DNA from: Halomonas sp. A40-4
GTDB taxonomy: Bacteria > Pseudomonadota > Gammaproteobacteria > Pseudomonadales > Halomonadaceae
Assembly (NCBI RefSeq): GCF_015767635.1
Contig: NZ_CP065230.1
Location: 1,178,001-1,242,000 of the forward strand
Direction: 5' to 3'
Length of the DNA: 64,000 nt
The position numbers were made by a program, and so were the translations under genes. This document shows, one piece after another, positions 7,979-17,699 of the stretch (within the stretch, counting starts at the first letter, position 1; every line of letters begins with the position of its first letter). Below the pieces are notes generated by a model, which made no database searches, was not told the origin of the DNA, and saw only the letters and a list, made by a program, of their open reading frames with translations.

Positions 7979-8902
7979 TTAAACGTGTCGTCTTTCCTGC
8001 ATGATGCCCATATTTATTAAGTTGGCAATTTCTTTTTCTAGTTCATCGTAAAAGGCTGCGGATACGTTACTTAGCGGTCTGCGTTTAGATTTTAGAAGGG
8101 CAATTTCCCATTCTATTGTTGGGTCAAGAGGTTTGGAGACGACATCAGTACCTGGCAGTAATAGTTCAGCAATGGGGTCAACGACGGCAATGCCTACCCC
8201 TCGATCGACCAGTGCACAGACGCCGCGCATAGGACGAATTTCTGCTGCAATGTTCCTCTTTATATCAATGGTTTGCATGATGTAGTCGACCCGTGACCGC
8301 AGTGGGCTATCAGGCATTAGTTCAATAAAGGTCTGGTTCTGTAAGCTGGTAATTGGCACGGTGTCGAGCGCAGCCAGCGGATGTTTTCGGTGCATGATAC
8401 AGCGGGCAGAACAGCGCGCTAAGCTAGTCACGCTGGCGCCATAGGTATCGGCTTCAAGGGTAATGCCAAGCGCCATATCGCAGGTGTTATTATCTATCAT
8501 CTTGAGTAGTTCCTGCATTCCTACATCGATCAGGCGAACCCCGACTTTGGGGTGTCGCTCTTTGAAACGTTTAATCACATCAAGCAGAAATGTATCGCAA
8601 AAGATCGGTTGTGCAGCGATCACGACGTTACCGACTTGATTGTTGGCGATGGCTTCAGCATCTTTTTGAGTGTCGCGTATGCTCGATATCAACCGAAGTG
8701 CTGAGTCATGGAAGGCGAAGGCCTCGGCGGTTGGTTCAATCTGGTTACGTGTTCGCTTGAACAGAACAAAACCAACTTCTTCCTCTAATCCGCTGAGGAG
8801 GCGGCTTACCATCGATTGGCTGATTGCCAATGCATCGGCGGCGGCTTTAGTCGTGCCATGCTTCATAAAAGCATCGAAGGCTTCAATTTCTTTAAGTTTC
8901 AT
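7979..8902 (-). CDS. LysR-family transcriptional regulator
   Basis: 307 residues: N-terminal winged helix-turn-helix (KAAADALAISQSMVSRLLSG, residues about 19-38, ending FKRTRNQIEPT) and a periplasmic-binding-fold effector domain (VVIAAQPIFCDTFLLDVIKR onward). RBS AGGAGGAGAA directly precedes the ATG. It is divergent from the TTT transporter operon at 9186 and most likely its activator, the usual LysR arrangement. Similar in general form to opine/amino-acid catabolism LysR proteins; the effector is unknown. Confidence 0.88.
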   Translation of the reverse strand: MKLKEIEAFDAFMKHGTTKAAADALAISQSMVSRLLSGLEEEVGFVLFKRTRNQIEPTAEAFAFHDSALRLISSIRDTQKDAEAIANNQVGNVVIAAQPIFCDTFLLDVIKRFKERHPKVGVRLIDVGMQELLKMIDNNTCDMALGITLEADTYGASVTSLARCSARCIMHRKHPLAALDTVPITSLQNQTFIELMPDSPLRSRVDYIMQTIDIKRNIAAEIRPMRGVCALVDRGVGIAVVDPIAELLLPGTDVVSKPLDPTIEWEIALLKSKRRPLSNVSAAFYDELEKEIANLINMGIMQERRHV

Positions 8903-9032
8903 TTCTCCTCCTCGAGGCTTTTAGCCAGGTATATACATTGACGGTGTCGGCTTTTTCCCCAATTAAACCCAAAGAGCCCTGAGTCTTTAGCGTGCCTTTC
9001 CCCTTCATATTTACATCCTACAACATCGTCTG

Positions 9033-9072
9033 GCATGCAGTTTTGTAGTCTTGCTAGTACTAAAATGCATGC
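9033..9072. promoter_or_regulatory. Imperfect inverted repeat in the LysR/TTT divergent promoter
   Basis: GCATGC arms at 9033-9038 and 9067-9072 with A/T-rich inner arms (AGTTTTGTAG against GTACTAAAAT) form a 40-base dyad in the 283-base divergent region. It is a candidate LysR-type binding region for the transporter promoter; the assignment is inference. Confidence 0.4.
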
Positions 9073-9185
9073 TGAGACAGTTTATTGCAATTATTTTCAT
9101 ACCTGTCTATGCTGAGTCTGTTCGTTTGGCGTGTAGCACTGAGTGCCCAGACGTAGCGCAAGCAAAAATAATCAAGGAGACAGGA

Positions 9186-10151
9186 ATGAAACGCATATTG
9201 AACCTCGCAGCAGTGGGTCTAATGGTGACGTGTACGGCCCATGCGCAAAGCTATCCGTCCGAAGCCGTGACGCTGGTTGTTCCCTATGGCCCTGGCGGTG
9301 CCTCTGACCTTGCTGGTCGAGCGTTGGCTGAATCCGCTCGGGAGTTCCTTGGCGAGCCAATCACAGTGTCAAACCAGTCCGGCGCTGGGGGGATGACTGG
9401 TGCCCGTGCGGTCTCGGAGTCTGAACCCGATGGTTATACCCTGTTGCTGGCTCGAGTGGGTATGGCGCTGTCACCCGCCGTGAACGAGAACAGCAGCGTC
9501 GATTGGGACGAGTACACTTTTCTTGGTTCTCTAGAAGCCACGCCGATGATTCTGGCGGTAGCCGAGGATTCTCCCTATGAAAGCGTCGAGGAGTTGCTTG
9601 AGGGAGTCGAAAGCAATCCAGGTGCTATGGCCTATGCGGCTTCAGGCGCGACCGCTATTGATGGCTTTACCGTGCAGACACTACTTTCTGACGCGGGAAT
9701 GGATCCGCTTTCTGCCGCGACGCTGGTGCCATTCCGTGGCGGTGGTGCTTTGGCAACTGCGCTACTCGGTGGGCATGTTGATTTCTTGGCGATCGCTGCT
9801 GGGTCACTGATGCCGCACATTGAAAGCGGCGATATGCGTCCCCTGATGGTTTACGCACCGGAGCGCATGGACTCGTTGCCTGATGTCCCCACCGCTGAAG
9901 AGCTTGGCTATGAACTGGCCGGACAAGTCGTCGGCTGGAGCGCTCTGTACGGTCCGCCCAACCTGCCCGAAGAGGTCGTGACGACTTGGGACGGCGTATT
10001 GGCAGAGGTCGCTGAGAGTGACACTTGGCTGAGCCGTGCTGATGACCGTGGATCGATCTCAACGATCGGTAGCGTCGATATGGCGACTTATGCCGAAGAG
10101 CAGTATGAGTTCTATCGCGGTCTTGCTGAAGAATTTGGCTACCTGGAGTGA
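9186..10151 (+). CDS. TTT transporter substrate-binding protein (TctC/Bug family)
   Basis: 321-residue exported protein. The signal peptide ends at AHAQ (about residue 20), followed by SYPSEAVTLVVPYGPGGASD, the invariant Bug-family N-terminus, with ATLVPFRGGGALATALLGGH near residues 176-195 and the MRPLMVYAPERMDSLPDVPT signature near 219. The ATG at 9186 is chosen because AAGGAGACAGGA precedes it and a signal peptide starts there; an in-frame ATG 135 bases upstream gives a poor N-terminus. It delivers a carboxylate to the TctB-TctA permease encoded next. The downstream M20 hydrolases hint at an N-acyl or N-carbamoyl amino acid as ligand. Confidence 0.9.
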   Translation: MKRILNLAAVGLMVTCTAHAQSYPSEAVTLVVPYGPGGASDLAGRALAESAREFLGEPITVSNQSGAGGMTGARAVSESEPDGYTLLLARVGMALSPAVNENSSVDWDEYTFLGSLEATPMILAVAEDSPYESVEELLEGVESNPGAMAYAASGATAIDGFTVQTLLSDAGMDPLSAATLVPFRGGGALATALLGGHVDFLAIAAGSLMPHIESGDMRPLMVYAPERMDSLPDVPTAEELGYELAGQVVGWSALYGPPNLPEEVVTTWDGVLAEVAESDTWLSRADDRGSISTIGSVDMATYAEEQYEFYRGLAEEFGYLE

Positions 10152-10210
10152 TCAGTGGCAGACGTAAGTCATCCGACTTATGAGGCGATAACAAGCATTG
10201 GGAGGGGCAT

Positions 10211-10714
10211 ATGGGTATTACACGCGGCGTGATCGTAACGATGCTGTTTGGGTTAGTGTTGTTTGTGCTAATCCCTATCTATGTGCCCCGCCCCAATTTC
10301 ATTCCTGGATTTGCACCACCCCCTGATATGTGGCCAAGGGCGGTCTCAATTCTTGGAATGTTGCTCGGCTTGCTATTGCTTGGACTGTCGCTATCTAAGA
10401 AAACCGAGGCAATCGCCGACCCTGAGGCGGCCAGCGAGATCCGTGGTGATACGCCATTGGGTAAGTTGATGGCACGTTTCGGTTTGGCAGTGCTGGCCTT
10501 CACGCTATTCGTGGTTGCTGTTGAACTGCTTGGCTTTCTTCTAGCCTGCATCCTGCTACTGGCTGCAGTGCTCGTGTTGACAGGCTATTGGCACCATAAA
10601 TGGATATCGTTGAGCGTTGCCGTGGGGCTACCGCTTTTACTCCACCTATTCTTCTCCAGCGCGCTCAATACGCGCTTCCCTGCCGGCACTTTGCTCAAAG
10701 CTTTAGGCTTCTGA
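10211..10714 (+). CDS. TTT transporter small permease (TctB family)
   Basis: 167-residue protein with about four membrane helices, including MLFGLVLFVLIPIYV and MLLGLLLLGLSL, and the FAPPPDMWPRAVSILGM stretch typical of TctB. RBS GGGAGGGGCAT precedes the ATG. It is the poorly conserved small membrane subunit of the tripartite tricarboxylate transporter family. Confidence 0.85.
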   Translation: MGITRGVIVTMLFGLVLFVLIPIYVPRPNFIPGFAPPPDMWPRAVSILGMLLGLLLLGLSLSKKTEAIADPEAASEIRGDTPLGKLMARFGLAVLAFTLFVVAVELLGFLLACILLLAAVLVLTGYWHHKWISLSVAVGLPLLLHLFFSSALNTRFPAGTLLKALGF

Positions 10715-10742
10715 CGCACCGCGCACTACAGGAACCATCACC

Positions 10743-12215
10743 ATGCTCAATGACCTGTTGATTGCCTTTCAGGCAGTCGCAACGATCGAAAATTTCCTGA
10801 TCATGGCCGCGGGTATCTGGGGCGGCGTGATCATCGGCGCCATTCCTGGCATGACTGGCACCATGGCCGTAACGCTTGCGCTGCCGTTTACCTTTTATAT
10901 GCAGCCCATCCCCAGCATCCTACTGCTGGTCGCACTCTATAAGGGATCGACTTACGGCGGTTCGGTGTCAGCGATTCTCATCAAAACCCCTGGTACTGCG
11001 TCGGCAGCTTGCACAACCCTGGATGGCTATCCGCTAGCCCGCCAGGGTAAGGCGGGGAAGGCCCTCAACATGGCGCTTTACTCGTCGTGCACAGGTGACT
11101 TCATTTCCAATATCTCGTTGATCTTTATTGCGGCACCACTTGCCCTCCTTGCACTGCGAATCGGGCCGCCCGAATACTTTATGCTGATGGTATTCGCACT
11201 GACGACGGTGTCCGGGGTTTCGGGTCGCTCGCTTATTCTGGGGCTGGTATCTGCTTGCCTGGGACTTTTGTTGGCAACCGTCGGTGAGGACATGTACGGC
11301 TCCTTCCGTTTCGACCTTACCATGGACATGCGCGGCGGACTGGCTGTGGCGCCGGTGTTAATCGGTCTGTTTGCGATTCCTGAGCTGCTTAAAATAGTGG
11401 TGTTTCGAAATACTGAGACTCAAAAGGCCATGCAGCTTGGCGACAACCGCGTTACCCGCGAAGAGTTTCGCCGTTCTCTGAAGTCGATGCTTAAAGGAAG
11501 CATGATCGGTGTGATCATGGGGGCAATACCGGGTATTGGGCCGTCAGCGGCGGCGTTTTCGTCCTACGGTGAGGCCCAGCGTAGCTCCAGGAACGGCGAA
11601 AACTTTGGTAAGGGTGAGGTCGAGGGCATTGCGGCTTCTGAGTCAGCCAACAATGGCTGTTGCGGTTCGACGATGATCCCGCTTTTGGCGCTTGGTGTGC
11701 CAGGTGATGTGATCACCGGGGTCATGCTTGGTGCTTTTATGATTCACGGAATGACACCAGGCCCCATGTTGTTCGAGACCAACCTTCACGAAGTCTACAT
11801 GCTGTTTATCGGCATGCTGTTCTCGTCAGTCCTGCTGTTTGGTGCTGGTAAGGCTACCATGCGCTTTTTCTCGCACATTTCGCGGATTCCGCCTGGCCTA
11901 ATGGCACCCATCGTCTTGGTTCTGTGCCTATTTGGCATCTTCTCGATTTCCAACAGCATGTACGACGTGATCGTGTTGCTGGCCATGGGGGTGTTCGGTT
12001 TCTTCATGTTCTTGTTCGCGATCCCCGCAGCCCCGTTTCTGATCGCCTTCATCCTGGGGCCAATGTTGGAGGAAAACCTCCGCCGTGCCCTTGCCATCTC
12101 CCGAGGTGACCCGAGCATTCTGGTTTCATCGCCTATCACCTGGTTGTTCGCCTCGCTAGCGGTGTTCGTGATTGTGATCACTATTCGCCAGCAGCTTAAG
12201 AAAGCCAAGGCCTGA
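10743..12215 (+). CDS. TTT transporter large permease (TctA family)
   Basis: 490-residue polytopic protein. Family hallmarks: GVIIGAIPGMTGTMAVTLAL near residues 28-47, YKGSTYGGSVSAILIKTPGT near 66-85, GAIPGIGPSAAAFSSYGEAQ and ESANNGCCGSTMIPLLALGV in the second repeat. TctA proteins carry the ion-coupled translocation path. It lies 28 bases downstream of tctB in the same operon. Confidence 0.93.
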   Translation: MLNDLLIAFQAVATIENFLIMAAGIWGGVIIGAIPGMTGTMAVTLALPFTFYMQPIPSILLLVALYKGSTYGGSVSAILIKTPGTASAACTTLDGYPLARQGKAGKALNMALYSSCTGDFISNISLIFIAAPLALLALRIGPPEYFMLMVFALTTVSGVSGRSLILGLVSACLGLLLATVGEDMYGSFRFDLTMDMRGGLAVAPVLIGLFAIPELLKIVVFRNTETQKAMQLGDNRVTREEFRRSLKSMLKGSMIGVIMGAIPGIGPSAAAFSSYGEAQRSSRNGENFGKGEVEGIAASESANNGCCGSTMIPLLALGVPGDVITGVMLGAFMIHGMTPGPMLFETNLHEVYMLFIGMLFSSVLLFGAGKATMRFFSHISRIPPGLMAPIVLVLCLFGIFSISNSMYDVIVLLAMGVFGFFMFLFAIPAAPFLIAFILGPMLEENLRRALAISRGDPSILVSSPITWLFASLAVFVIVITIRQQLKKAKA

Positions 12216-12247
12216 CACCTTATTCACTTTCAAAAGGATTAGACGTT

Positions 12248-13441
12248 ATGCACGCCAGCAGCGCTCAGCTCCAAGATCATCCTCGGCTTGCTACTGCCGT
12301 TTCCCATCTTGAGGATCTAATTGGCTTCGATACGACCAGCGCCCATTCAAATCTCGAGATCATTGCGTACTTGAAGCGCTACTTTGACGAGTTAGGGATG
12401 GAGACCACGGTGCTTTATGACAAGAGCGGTGAGAAAGCCAATCTGATCGCCTGCATTGGTCCTAAAGATGTGCCTGGTATTGTGCTGTCTGGGCACACCG
12501 ATGTCGTACCGGCTAACCCTGAGCGCTGGACGAGCGATCCGTTTCACCTGGAGCAGCGGGGAAGTCGGCTATTTGGACGTGGCAGTTGCGACATGAAAGG
12601 CTTCGCAGCTTGCGTAATGGCAGCGGCACCCGCACTGATACAAGGCCCCTTGCAGCGCCCCTTCTATTTCTGTTTTTCCCACGATGAGGAAGTGGGTTGT
12701 ATAGGGGCTCCGGCGATCGCGAAACACTTGGCCGGGCTGGAAGTCCCGCCTGGTCTGGCCATCATTGGCGAACCTAGCGAAATGCACCTTGTTAATGGCC
12801 AGAAGGGAAAGATTGCCATGCAGGTCACGGTGCGAGGAGAAGGGGGGCATTCTTCTTTTGCGCCACAGCACGTCAATGCCGTGGAGTATGCGTCACGTAT
12901 TATCGCCATGATCAGTGACCGATCACGACGATATGAGCGTGAGGGACCTTTCGACCATGACTTTAGCGTACCCCATGCGACTGCGTTGGCCACTTTGATC
13001 AACGGTGGTGTCGCGACCAACGTAACGCCTGACACCTGTGAGTTTGTTTTCGAGCTTCGTAGTATCGATCAGCAGGCTGCTTGGGGCGATATGCGGGCCT
13101 TAATTGACGAGGTGGAAGCCACTTTGCTGCCAGAAATGCGCAATGCCTCGACAGTAGCGGGCATCGAGTGGCAGGAGCGTTTCTCTTATCCTGCCATGGA
13201 CGATGCCACGGGCAGCGAGCTATTTAAACTTATAGAGCCGATTCTGCCGCCGCGTGGCGGTAAGGTCTCTTATGGCTCTGAAGGCGGGGTGTTTGAGATT
13301 GATGGCGGCATTCCATCCGTGATCATTGGACCAGGCTCGATCCGCCAAGCTCATAAACCTGACGAGTTCATTGAGATTGATCAACTTACTCAGTGCCTAG
13401 AGTTCTTCGACACCTTGGGGGGTTGGATGACACATGGATAA
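12248..13441 (+). CDS. M20-family deacetylase (ArgE/acetylornithine deacetylase-like)
   Basis: 397-residue metallopeptidase-fold amidohydrolase. Metal and catalytic residues are visible: GHTDVVPA near 80-87, GRGSCDMKG near 112 (bridging Asp), HDEEVGC near 145 (catalytic and metal Glu), and the C-terminal QAHKPDE His. ArgE-like enzymes remove N-acyl groups from amino acids in the cytosol. The gene overlaps the next M20 gene by eight bases, so both are translated together. Since the operon is fed by a TTT transporter, a catabolic N-acyl-amino-acid role is more likely than arginine synthesis (inference). Confidence 0.85.
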   Translation: MHASSAQLQDHPRLATAVSHLEDLIGFDTTSAHSNLEIIAYLKRYFDELGMETTVLYDKSGEKANLIACIGPKDVPGIVLSGHTDVVPANPERWTSDPFHLEQRGSRLFGRGSCDMKGFAACVMAAAPALIQGPLQRPFYFCFSHDEEVGCIGAPAIAKHLAGLEVPPGLAIIGEPSEMHLVNGQKGKIAMQVTVRGEGGHSSFAPQHVNAVEYASRIIAMISDRSRRYEREGPFDHDFSVPHATALATLINGGVATNVTPDTCEFVFELRSIDQQAAWGDMRALIDEVEATLLPEMRNASTVAGIEWQERFSYPAMDDATGSELFKLIEPILPPRGGKVSYGSEGGVFEIDGGIPSVIIGPGSIRQAHKPDEFIEIDQLTQCLEFFDTLGGWMTHG

Positions 13442-14696
13442 GGACATCATCACGACCATTAACGCCAAACGTCTATGGCAGAACCTTGAGGCATTATCGA
13501 CGATTACCGATCCTGAGCGGCCTTGGACGCGTCGAGCGTTCACAGAACGCTATCAGGAGGGGCGCGACTGGCTCAAGCGGGCTATGCATGCTGCTGGGCT
13601 TACGACTCGATTGGATGATGCGGGTAACTTGATTGGCACTCTGCCAGGTAGCGAACCTTCGTTAGCGCCGTTAGTCATTGGCAGCCATATTGATACGGTG
13701 CCCAGCGGAGGGCGCTATGATGGAATCCTTGGCGTTCTCGCCGGCCTAGAAGCGGTGCAGAGCCTGAAGGAAATGGGTGAACCGTTACGGCATGATGTCC
13801 AGGTTATCGATTTTCTATCCGAAGAACCAAGTGAATATGGCATCTCGTGCGTCGGTAGCCGTGGAATGGTGGGTGCTCTGACAGGCGAGATGCTCAATTT
13901 TCGAGAGCCGGGCGGTGAGCGTTTAGGCGATGCTATCCGTCGTATGGGGGGTAACCCGGATGCTTTGGTTACGCCTTTGCGGCAGCAGGGTGATGTTGCT
14001 GCTTTTTTGGAACTACACATCGAGCAGGGACGCGTACTGGAAGAAAACCATGTGCCCATTGGTGTAGTAAGCGATATCGTCGGTATTCATCGCTACGATA
14101 TTGAGGTTTTGGGTCAGGCCGATCATGCTGGCACCACGCCAATGGAGCTACGTCGTGATGCACTCGCGGAAGCAGCGGGTTTGATCAAAGCGATCCAGCA
14201 AGAAGCGCAGCGTCAGAGCGCCGGAGATCATTATCTGGTTGCGACAGTGGGTCGCTTGAACGTTTCTCCCAACGCGACCAACGCGATTCCAGAGCAAGTT
14301 GAGATGGTGCTGGAAGTACGAAGTAATAATACTCATCTGCTCCAAAACTTCTTTCCGCCTATCCTCGACCAAGCAAAGCGCAATGCCTCAACCCTTGGTC
14401 TTGAGATTATCGCAAAGCCACTCAGTGAGGGGCTTCCGACTCCTTGTGCAGAGCTCGTTCAGTCAAAAATATGGGAGGCCGCCCAAGCCTGCGGTTTGGA
14501 TTCCATGAGCTTGACTAGCGGCGCCGGACATGACGCTGTCTATATGGCACAAATCGCCCCGACTGGCATGCTGTTTGTTCCTTGTCACGAAGGGAGAAGC
14601 CACTGCCCGGAAGAGCTTATCACTCAGCAGCAGGCGTCTAATGGCTGCCGCGTGATACAAAAAGCGCTAAAAAGTCTCGATCACTATTTAGGCTGA
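13434..14696 (+). CDS. M20-family hydantoinase/carbamoylase (N-carbamoyl-L-amino acid hydrolase-like)
   Basis: 420 residues, typical for the AllC/HyuC-type amidase group. Motifs: GSHIDTVPSGGRYDGILGVL near 83-102, SEEPSEYG, LELHIEQGRVLE, GQADHAGTTPMELRRDA and CHEGRSHCPEE, covering the bimetal ligands and the substrate-carboxylate Arg region. These enzymes cleave N-carbamoyl amino acids, allantoate or beta-ureido acids to the amine, CO2 and ammonia. Its start lies inside the end of the preceding argE-like gene. An allantoate amidohydrolase role is possible but no other purine gene is nearby. Confidence 0.85.
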   Translation: MDKDIITTINAKRLWQNLEALSTITDPERPWTRRAFTERYQEGRDWLKRAMHAAGLTTRLDDAGNLIGTLPGSEPSLAPLVIGSHIDTVPSGGRYDGILGVLAGLEAVQSLKEMGEPLRHDVQVIDFLSEEPSEYGISCVGSRGMVGALTGEMLNFREPGGERLGDAIRRMGGNPDALVTPLRQQGDVAAFLELHIEQGRVLEENHVPIGVVSDIVGIHRYDIEVLGQADHAGTTPMELRRDALAEAAGLIKAIQQEAQRQSAGDHYLVATVGRLNVSPNATNAIPEQVEMVLEVRSNNTHLLQNFFPPILDQAKRNASTLGLEIIAKPLSEGLPTPCAELVQSKIWEAAQACGLDSMSLTSGAGHDAVYMAQIAPTGMLFVPCHEGRSHCPEELITQQQASNGCRVIQKALKSLDHYLG

Positions 14697-15090
14697 GACA
14701 CTTTGTGGAAGAACGTTTGGTTTCTGAAGATACAACAACGTTGAGAAGGCCGCTAATCAATCTGGGGGTGACGTCGACATCACTGTGTCACGGTAGGGGT
14801 AGCGTTTCCTCGTCAGGAGTAAGGCGGTAAGGTGAAGAAATTCGTTGAATGATGTTAAGGAGTGCCTTGTTCCGGATTATCTCAATTCCGGGGCAGGGGA
14901 TTAGCGATGGCTTCAACGGCGTCGCTGAAACGACTGGACCTTCCCGTGTCAGTCACACTGACACGGGAAAGCCTCATGATCAGCTTATAGAGAATAGGCT
15001 TAACTGACTGGGATAGCTCCATTATCCCGCGTAAAACGCCGGTAAACAAAGTGCATTGATCAAGCCTCTACTCCACCGTTGTATCTCGCT
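14697..15090. other. 394-base intergenic region between convergent operons
   Basis: Separates the plus-strand M20 operon from the minus-strand KGSA dehydrogenase operon. Apart from the perfect hairpin at 14941-14969, I see no gene, repeat or remnant with recognisable coding similarity. Confidence 0.6.
14941..14969. terminator. Perfect 13-bp hairpin between convergent operons
   Basis: TTCCCGTGTCAGT and ACTGACACGGGAA pair perfectly around a CAC loop. It lies between two converging transcription units and probably acts as a bidirectional terminator or transcript end, although neither side shows a run of T. Confidence 0.55.
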
Positions 15091-16671
15091 TTAGGCTTCG
15101 CGCTGACCATCGACCAAGCGGCTTACGCCGACCGGATTGCCGTCCTGAATGGCCTCGGGTAGCAGGCTTTGGGGCAGGTTCTGGTAGCACACCGGACGCA
15201 GGAAGCGATGGATCGCGGCGCTGCCCACCGAGGTGGTACGCGAGTCCGAGGTGGCAGGGTAAGGGCCACCGTGAACCATGGCGTGGCAAACCTCCACCCC
15301 GGTTGGCCAACCGTTGGCCATCACCCGGCCGGCGCGACGCTCGAGCACCGGCAGCAGGGTGCGGGCGGTGTCGATGTCGCCATCGTCCATCTGCAGGGTG
15401 GCGGTCAGCTGACCTTCCAGTCCTTCGGCCAGCGTTTTGACCTCGTCGAGATCGGCGCACTTGACCACAAGGGAGGTCGAGCCGAACACCTCGGCCTGGA
15501 GCGCCTCGTCATTGAGGAAATCGCTGGCCTTGGCCACGAACAAGCCGGCCTGACACTGGTTCGGGCCGTCGCCGGCAGGGCCGCGCGCCACTTCACGGGC
15601 CTTGTCGCTCCCGGCGAGGGTGGTCACGCCTTTGCGGTAGGCATCAAATATGCCCGGCGTCAGCATCGTCTGTGCGCCCGCGCCCTCGACCGCCTCGGCG
15701 GCGGCATCGATGAAGCTGTCTAGCGCCTCGCCATCAATGGCGATCACCAGCCCCGGGTTGGTGCAAAACTGGCCTGCGCCCATGGTCAGGGAGCCGACGA
15801 AGGCCTCGCCCAGCGCCTTGCCGCGGGCCTTGAGCGCCTCGGGCATCAAGAACACCGGATTGATCGAGCTCATCTCTGCGTATACCGGGATCGGCTCGGG
15901 ACGGGCCTGGGCGGTCTGCATCAGAGCGGTGCCTCCACTGCGCGAGCCAGTGAAGCCCACCGCCTTGATCCGTGGATCGCTGACCAGGCCCTGGCCGATC
16001 TCGCGGCCGGAGCCGAAGAGCAGCGAGAACACGCCTTCGGGTAGCTCGCAGCGCGCCACCGCCTTCTGCACTGCGCGGCCGACCAGCTCGGAGGTGCCAG
16101 GGTGGGCGGAGTGGGCCTTGACCACCACCGGGCAGCCGGCGGCCAGCGCCGAGGCAGTGTCGCCACCGGCCACCGAGAACGCCAGCGGGAAGTTGGAGGC
16201 ACCGAACACCGCCACCGGTCCCAGGGCTATGTGACGTTGGCGCAGGTCGACGCGTGGCATCGGCTCTCGTTCCGTCAAGGCCGGGTCGTGGCGCACGTCG
16301 AGCCATTCACCGGCGCGTACCACCGAAGCGAACAGTCTGAGCTGACCGCAGGTGCGTCCGCGCTCGCCGACGATCCGGGCCTGGGGCAGGCCGGATTCCG
16401 CCATGGCGCGCTCGATCAGGGCGTCGCCCAGGGCCTCAATCTCGTCGGCGATGGTTTCGAGGAACGCCGCCCGCGCCTCGAGACCGGTCTCGCGGTAACG
16501 GTCGAAGGCAGCCCATGCTAGTTCACAGGCGCGCTCTACTTCGGCCTTGGAGCCTGCCGGGTAGCCGGGCTTGAGGGTCTCGCCGGTGGCCGGGTTGATC
16601 GCGTGGATGGGCTCGCCCTTAGCCGTGATGGCCTGGCTGCCGATCAGTTGCTTGCCTTCCAATGTGTACAT
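15091..16671 (-). CDS. 2,5-dioxovalerate (alpha-ketoglutarate semialdehyde) dehydrogenase
   Basis: 526-residue aldehyde dehydrogenase of the NADP-dependent KGSADH branch, which is longer than common ALDHs and has a different cysteine motif. Visible: [20 protein letters not shown] near 150-169, [14 protein letters not shown] near 184, [10 protein letters not shown] near 237, the catalytic-Glu region [11 protein letters not shown] near 263 and the nucleophile in [11 protein letters not shown] near 297. It oxidises 2-oxoglutarate semialdehyde to 2-oxoglutarate, the last step of non-phosphorylative pentonate or hexarate degradation. ATG at 16671 (RBS AAGGAGA) is preferred to the in-frame TTG before it. 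It is the last gene of the TRAP-araD1 operon. Confidence 0.9.
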   Translation of the reverse strand: MYTLEGKQLIGSQAITAKGEPIHAINPATGETLKPGYPAGSKAEVERACELAWAAFDRYRETGLEARAAFLETIADEIEALGDALIERAMAESGLPQARIVGERGRTCGQLRLFASVVRAGEWLDVRHDPALTEREPMPRVDLRQRHIALGPVAVFGASNFPLAFSVAGGDTASALAAGCPVVVKAHSAHPGTSELVGRAVQKAVARCELPEGVFSLLFGSGREIGQGLVSDPRIKAVGFTGSRSGGTALMQTAQARPEPIPVYAEMSSINPVFLMPEALKARGKALGEAFVGSLTMGAGQFCTNPGLVIAIDGEALDSFIDAAAEAVEGAGAQTMLTPGIFDAYRKGVTTLAGSDKAREVARGPAGDGPNQCQAGLFVAKASDFLNDEALQAEVFGSTSLVVKCADLDEVKTLAEGLEGQLTATLQMDDGDIDTARTLLPVLERRAGRVMANGWPTGVEVCHAMVHGGPYPATSDSRTTSVGSAAIHRFLRPVCYQNLPQSLLPEAIQDGNPVGVSRLVDGQREA

Positions 16672-16695
16672 CAATAATCTCCTTCAAATCTCGTG

Positions 16696-17685
16696 TTACA
16701 GCGTCTCGATGGTCGGCTTCGCCGCGGGGGTGCGCTTCAGTACGTTGCTCAGTGGGCGAGTCGTGATGTCGCACTCGATGCGCATCTCATCGCCATTTTC
16801 GAGTGCGATTCCGTCACCGAAGCTCAACACCGCAGCACCAAAGAAGTGGATATGTAGCTGATTGGGCTGGCAGAACGTCGCGTATTTGAAATGGTGGTAT
16901 TCAAGGTTGCTCACCGAGTGGCACATATGCCTTTCACCGCTCATGAAAGCGCGATGCCACAGCTGCTCGCCATTGCGGTGCAAGGAAACACTCCCGTGTA
17001 TCTCCTCCGGCAGATCGCCAACGAAGATTTCAGGGCCGATGCTGCAGTCACGCAACTTGGAATGAGCCAGGTATAGATAGTTCTGCTTTTCTGTCACATG
17101 ATCGGAAAATTCGTTGGCCAGGGAGAAGCCGACTCTGAAGATGCGTCCCTCGTCATTGACGATATAAATGCCTGCAAGCTCGGCTTCTTCGCCACCATCC
17201 AGGGCAAAGTCCGGCATGGTGATCTCGGCGAAGGGCGCACGCAGGGTATGCCCTGTGCCCTTGTAGAACCATTCTGGTTGCGCACCCACCTCGTCCGATG
17301 CGGGCTTTCCGCCGGCAACGCCAAGGTCGAACATGCGCTGTGTATCGGTCGGCTGAGCCGTCTTAGACTCGTCTTTCTCCCCTGTGTGCATCTGGCTACG
17401 GGGCGCTGCGCTACCAAGGTGAGTCAGGCCGGTTCCGGTCAGCAGCAGATTCGCAGGCTCGGGGTGGGTGATCGGCACGCGAAGGCATCCATTGCGGATG
17501 GCCGTGTCGTAGGACATGGTGTCAGCCGTGCGAAAATCCGCCAACGACTCGACGAGCTTTTTGCCGCTGTTCGCGGCCTTAAGCGCAATGGTGTAGAGAG
17601 GCTGCGATAGCAGTTCGAGCTCATCGCCGTTGACGACAGCTGCCACGACCTCATTACCCTTATTTACCACTTGTACAATATGCAT
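16696..17685 (-). CDS. araD1: AraD1/GguC-family (FAH superfamily) 2-keto-3-deoxypentonate dehydratase
   Basis: 329 residues of the fumarylacetoacetate-hydrolase-fold family known as AraD1 or GguC. Conserved stretches: LLLTGTGLTHLGSAAPR near 80-96, EWFYKGTGHTLRAP near 139, GGEEAELAGIYIVND with acidic metal ligands near 164-178, and GFSLANEFSDHVTEKQNYLY near 185-204. The family converts 2-keto-3-deoxy-L-arabonate-type acids to 2-oxoglutarate semialdehyde, the substrate of the KGSADH encoded next. Position right after the TRAP permease supports this. A decayed second copy of this gene lies at 24351-24807. Confidence 0.85.
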   Translation of the reverse strand: MHIVQVVNKGNEVVAAVVNGDELELLSQPLYTIALKAANSGKKLVESLADFRTADTMSYDTAIRNGCLRVPITHPEPANLLLTGTGLTHLGSAAPRSQMHTGEKDESKTAQPTDTQRMFDLGVAGGKPASDEVGAQPEWFYKGTGHTLRAPFAEITMPDFALDGGEEAELAGIYIVNDEGRIFRVGFSLANEFSDHVTEKQNYLYLAHSKLRDCSIGPEIFVGDLPEEIHGSVSLHRNGEQLWHRAFMSGERHMCHSVSNLEYHHFKYATFCQPNQLHIHFFGAAVLSFGDGIALENGDEMRIECDITTRPLSNVLKRTPAAKPTIETL

Positions 17686-17699
17686 GGATGTCGACCTTG

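Noticed and set aside
15169..16521. Long open frames opposite the KGSA dehydrogenase gene
   Set aside because: They are high-GC antisense shadows; the minus strand carries all ALDH motifs.
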